Part shown: positions 12,906 to 15,138 of the stretch, one piece after another | Layout: each line of letters opens with the position of its first letter | How positions within the stretch are numbered: position 1 is the first letter of the stretch | DNA from: JBOHUC01 sp050733935 | GTDB lineage: Bacteria > Eisenbacteria > RBG-16-71-46 > DASYSL01 | Length of the DNA: 15,138 nucleotides | Assembly: GCA_050733935.1 (NCBI GenBank) | Contig: JBOHUC010000154.1 | Location: forward strand, 1-15,138 | Reading direction: 5' to 3' | Position numbers and translations under genes: made by a program | The notes under the pieces: model-generated | What the model saw: the letters and a program-made list of their open reading frames with translations, nothing else | What the model was told of the DNA's origin: nothing | Databases searched by the model: none

Positions 12906-13886
12906 GTGCCCTCCCTCCGAGTCTGGACGAGCGATCATTTCGAGGTGCCGCTCCCGCCCGGGAACCCGTTCCCGATGGCGAAGTATCGCGCGCTGCGCGA
13001 GCGACTGCTCGACGAGTCCGTGCTCGAACCGGCGACCTGCGCGCTCTCCGAGCCGGCGCCCGTCGAATGGCTCTACCGGGCGCACGATCCCGACTACGTC
13101 GACCGGGTGTGCCGCGGCGGGCTCACGGCGGCGGAGGAGCGGCGGCTCGGGCTCCCGTGGTCGCCGGCGCTCGTTGCGCGGGCGCGGGCCGCCACGTTCG
13201 GCACCGTGCGAGCCGCGTTCGCCGCACTCGAGGACGGCATGGCCGGAAACCTGGCCGGCGGAACCCACCACGCGTTCCGCGACCGGGGCGAAGGCTACTG
13301 CCTGTTCAACGACCATGCGGTCGCGATCGCGCTCCTGCGGGAGGCGGGGCACGTGCGCCGACCCCTCATCGTGGATCTCGACGTCCACCAGGGGAACGGC
13401 ACGGCGTCGATCTTCGCGGACGACCCGGACGTGTTCACACTCTCGATGCACGCGCGCACGAACTACCCGCTGCACAAGGAGCGAAGCTCGCTCGATCTCG
13501 AGCTCGAGGATGGCACGGGCGATCGCGAGTATCTCGCGCTGCTCGCCGCGCGGTTGCCCGAGGCGCTCGACCGCCACGCTCCGGACATCGTCTTCTACCA
13601 GGCGGGCGTCGACGCGCACGAATCCGACCGGATCGGACGCCTCAAGCTCACGCACGAAGGCCTCGCCGCGCGCGATGCGTTCGTGTTCGCGGGCTGCGAA
13701 GAGCGCGGGCTCCCCGTCGTCGTCACACTCGGCGGCGGATACGCGCGCCCGATCGAGCCGACGGTCGAGGCGCACGCGAACGTTTTCCGCGAGGCGCGCC
13801 GTGCGCGCGCCCGCCGGGCCGATTGCAGCCTGGCGCCGTTCCCGCGGCGCCCTCGCGACTTGACAGCGAGCTCGAGCGACTCCTAG
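12906..13886 (+). CDS. HDAC-family (acetoin utilisation / acetylpolyamine amidohydrolase superfamily) zinc deacetylase
   Basis: A 326-residue zinc-dependent deacylase of the arginase-deacetylase fold, most like the class IV (HDAC11-like) bacterial branch. The His pair H121-H122 lies in GGTHHAF. Zinc ligands are D159 and H161 in DLDVHQGNG, and D236 in QAGVDAHESD. The transition-state Tyr is Y279 in LGGGYA. All catalytic positions are intact. Natural substrates of bacterial members vary (acetylated lysines, polyamines, small amides), so none is assigned. The Arg-rich, Ser-rich C-terminus after residue 300 may be disordered. The GTG start at 12906 is placed by a -10 element six bases upstream and by the usual family N-terminus (SDHFEVPLPPGNPFPM). 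The alternative GTG at 12904 is in another frame. The 3' end overlaps a promoter for the next gene. Confidence 0.9.
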   Translation: MPSLRVWTSDHFEVPLPPGNPFPMAKYRALRERLLDESVLEPATCALSEPAPVEWLYRAHDPDYVDRVCRGGLTAAEERRLGLPWSPALVARARAATFGTVRAAFAALEDGMAGNLAGGTHHAFRDRGEGYCLFNDHAVAIALLREAGHVRRPLIVDLDVHQGNGTASIFADDPDVFTLSMHARTNYPLHKERSSLDLELEDGTGDREYLALLAARLPEALDRHAPDIVFYQAGVDAHESDRIGRLKLTHEGLAARDAFVFAGCEERGLPVVVTLGGGYARPIEPTVEAHANVFREARRARARRADCSLAPFPRRPRDLTASSSDS

Positions 13887-13889
13887 ATT
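13860..13889 (+). promoter_or_regulatory. Near-consensus sigma-70 promoter for the membrane protein-SOD unit
   Basis: A perfect TTGACA at 13860-13865, an 18-base spacer and TAGATT at 13884-13889. It overlaps the last codons of the HDAC-like gene. Transcription is expected near 13896, giving a leader of about 65 bases to the ATG at 13961. It is the best -10/-35 pair found in the window. Confidence 0.72.
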
Positions 13890-13960
13890 CGAAGCAGAGG
13901 AACATCCCACCGCACTGCGGAGCCGGCCCCACGTCCGCAGACCCACTCCGGGAGGATCCC

Positions 13961-14464
13961 ATGGAAAACACGGGCGCGTACCATTTCGCCTTGTTCGTGC
14001 GTTTCCTGCACGTGCTGTCCGGCATCTTCTGGATCGGTCTCCTGTACTTCTTCAACGTGGTCAACGTTCCGTTCATGAAGGCTCTCGAGGCCGGGGCCAA
14101 AGGCAAGGTGGTGCCGCTTCTCATGCCGCGCGCGCTCGCGTGGTTCCGCTACGCCGCGCTCGCGACGTTCGTGTTCGGCGTCATTCTGTTGTTCTCTCCG
14201 GTCGTCTACGCGTCGCCCGCGCAGTGGGACTGGAAGATTCTGACCGGCGTTCTGCTCGCGCTCATCATGTTCTTCAACGTGTGGGCGCTCATCTGGCCGA
14301 ACCAGAAGAAGGTTATCGCGATGACGATCGCGGCCGCCGCGAGCGGCACGGCGCCGCCGCCCGAGATGGCGAAGCACGCGCGGGTCGCGTACCTGGCGTC
14401 GCGGACGAACTTCTGGCTCTCGTTCCCGATGCTCTACTTCATGATCTGGGCCGCACACACGTAG
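13961..14464 (+). CDS. Urate_ox_N-type (PuuD N-terminal-like) integral membrane protein
   Basis: A 167-residue membrane protein with about four hydrophobic helices (about residues 10-33, 60-82, 90-112, 145-165). The first helix reads FLHVLSGIFWIGLLYFFNVV, followed by NVPFMK and LMPRALAWFRYAA, the pattern of the membrane domain at the N-terminus of urate hydroxylase PuuD (DUF989). Here that domain stands alone without the cytochrome c part of PuuD, so urate oxidation should not be assumed. His17 in the first helix and the IWPNQKKVIA loop are conserved in this family as I recall it. The start is supported by GGAGG at 13951-13955, five bases upstream. It is the first gene after a strong promoter, and the SOD gene follows 20 bases after its stop. 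Confidence 0.75.
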   Translation: MENTGAYHFALFVRFLHVLSGIFWIGLLYFFNVVNVPFMKALEAGAKGKVVPLLMPRALAWFRYAALATFVFGVILLFSPVVYASPAQWDWKILTGVLLALIMFFNVWALIWPNQKKVIAMTIAAAASGTAPPPEMAKHARVAYLASRTNFWLSFPMLYFMIWAAHT

Positions 14465-14484
14465 CGGCCCGGCGAGGACCCGCC

Positions 14485-15138
14485 ATGGAAAAGTACGTTC
14501 TCCCGGAGCTGCCCTACGACTACAGCGCCCTCGAGCCTCACATCTCCGGCCGCATCATGGAACTCCACCACGACAAACACCACGGAACGTACGTGAAGAA
14601 CGCAAACCGCGCGGTCGAGCGGCTCGACGAAGCGCGCAGCAAGGAAGCGCTCGAGAACGTGGGATCGCTCGAGCGCTCGCTCGCGTTCAACCTCTCGGGC
14701 CACGTGTTGCACTCGCTCTTCTGGAAGAACCTGTCGCCGAAGGCCGGCGGGCCGCCGACGGGCGAGCTCGCCGAGCAGATCAGGAAGGACTTCGGGGGAT
14801 TCGATCGCTTCCAGAAGCTCCTCAACGCCACGGCTTCGACCCTCATGGGATCCGGATGGGGCGCCCTCGTCTGGGAGCCCGTCGGAAAGCGCCTCCAGAC
14901 CGTCCAGATCTACGACCACCAGTCGAACATCGCCCAGAGCGGAATCCCGATCATGGTGCTCGACGCGTGGGAGCACGCGTTCTACCTGCAGTACGAAAAC
15001 CGCAAGACCGACTACTTCGAAGCCTCGTGGAAGTTGTGGAACTGGCAGGACATCGCGCGCCGCTTCGAGGCCGCCCGCGCGGCCGGCCCCGCGCTTCCGG
15101 CCGGTTCGCGCGGGAAGCCGGCGCGCCCGAAATCGGCT
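14485..15138 (+). CDS. sod: Superoxide dismutase, Mn/Fe family (partial, cut by window end)
   Basis: Cytoplasmic enzyme that converts superoxide to oxygen and hydrogen peroxide. 218 codons are visible with no stop before the window ends. Metal ligands by alignment with E. coli SodA are H28 (ELHHDKHHGTYV), H76 (HVLHSLFW), D160 and H164 (DAWEHAFYLQY). Gly72 occupies the position that is Gly in Mn enzymes and Gln in Fe enzymes, and the YDHQSN segment near 143-148 resembles mycobacterial-type SODs, so metal preference is not settled (Mn or cambialistic favoured). The catalytic domain ends near residue 198; a Pro/Ala/Arg/Lys-rich tail follows and continues beyond the edge. GAGG at 14474-14477 supports the ATG. 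It probably shares a transcript with the preceding membrane protein. Confidence 0.93.
   Translation, partial: MEKYVLPELPYDYSALEPHISGRIMELHHDKHHGTYVKNANRAVERLDEARSKEALENVGSLERSLAFNLSGHVLHSLFWKNLSPKAGGPPTGELAEQIRKDFGGFDRFQKLLNATASTLMGSGWGALVWEPVGKRLQTVQIYDHQSNIAQSGIPIMVLDAWEHAFYLQYENRKTDYFEASWKLWNWQDIARRFEAARAAGPALPAGSRGKPARPKSA

Noticed and set aside
13961..14464. Calling this gene urate hydroxylase (puuD).
   Set aside because: Only the membrane domain is present; the cytochrome c portion of PuuD is missing and no purine genes are nearby.

Overview
This is a strongly GC-rich, densely packed bacterial chromosome segment with frequent GTG/TTG starts. It carries no rRNA, tRNA, insertion sequence or CRISPR array. 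Gene content (CHRD-domain secreted proteins, an HDAC-family deacetylase, a stand-alone Urate_ox_N membrane protein, a DUF47-Pit pair) and leaderless-looking promoters suggest an environmental, high-GC, non-model bacterium. Ca. Eisenbacteria, Gemmatimonadota or a deltaproteobacterial lineage are candidates, but the phylum cannot be fixed from this window alone.

The first 8.1 kb is a phosphate-response locus on the + strand: phoB-phoR (174-2613), a two-gene unknown cassette (2715-3465) and pstS-pstC-pstA-pstB-phoU (3694-8108). Two arrays of 11-bp-phased hexamers (consensus K-Y-A-A-C-M) lie just upstream of the unknown cassette (2610-2653) and of pstS (3528-3571). They look like PhoB/PhoP operators. 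If so, the unknown cassette, whose second protein carries HNR-type DNA-binding repeats, is a predicted Pho-regulon member.

PhoU runs convergently into an isoprenylcysteine-methyltransferase-like membrane protein on the - strand (8112-8744). A divergent intergenic region then leads into a second phosphate system on the + strand: a DUF47 PhoU-like protein, the Pit transporter, and a small membrane-anchored coiled-coil protein (8924-11060). The window therefore combines a high-affinity ATP-driven Pst system with a low-affinity Pit system, each with its own PhoU-fold partner.

The last 4 kb holds a tandem pair of secreted CHRD-domain paralogues (11253-12314) that share a conserved upstream leader element, followed by a clear terminator. 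Next comes a cold-shock protein gene (12600-12800) preceded by a promoter, an intrinsic terminator and two hairpins, which could be a small RNA or an attenuated leader, and followed by a strong terminator. Then come a probably leaderless HDAC-family deacetylase (12906-13886), a near-consensus sigma-70 promoter overlapping its 3' end, a Urate_ox_N-type membrane protein (13961-14464), and a Mn/Fe superoxide dismutase that runs off the right edge (14485 onward).
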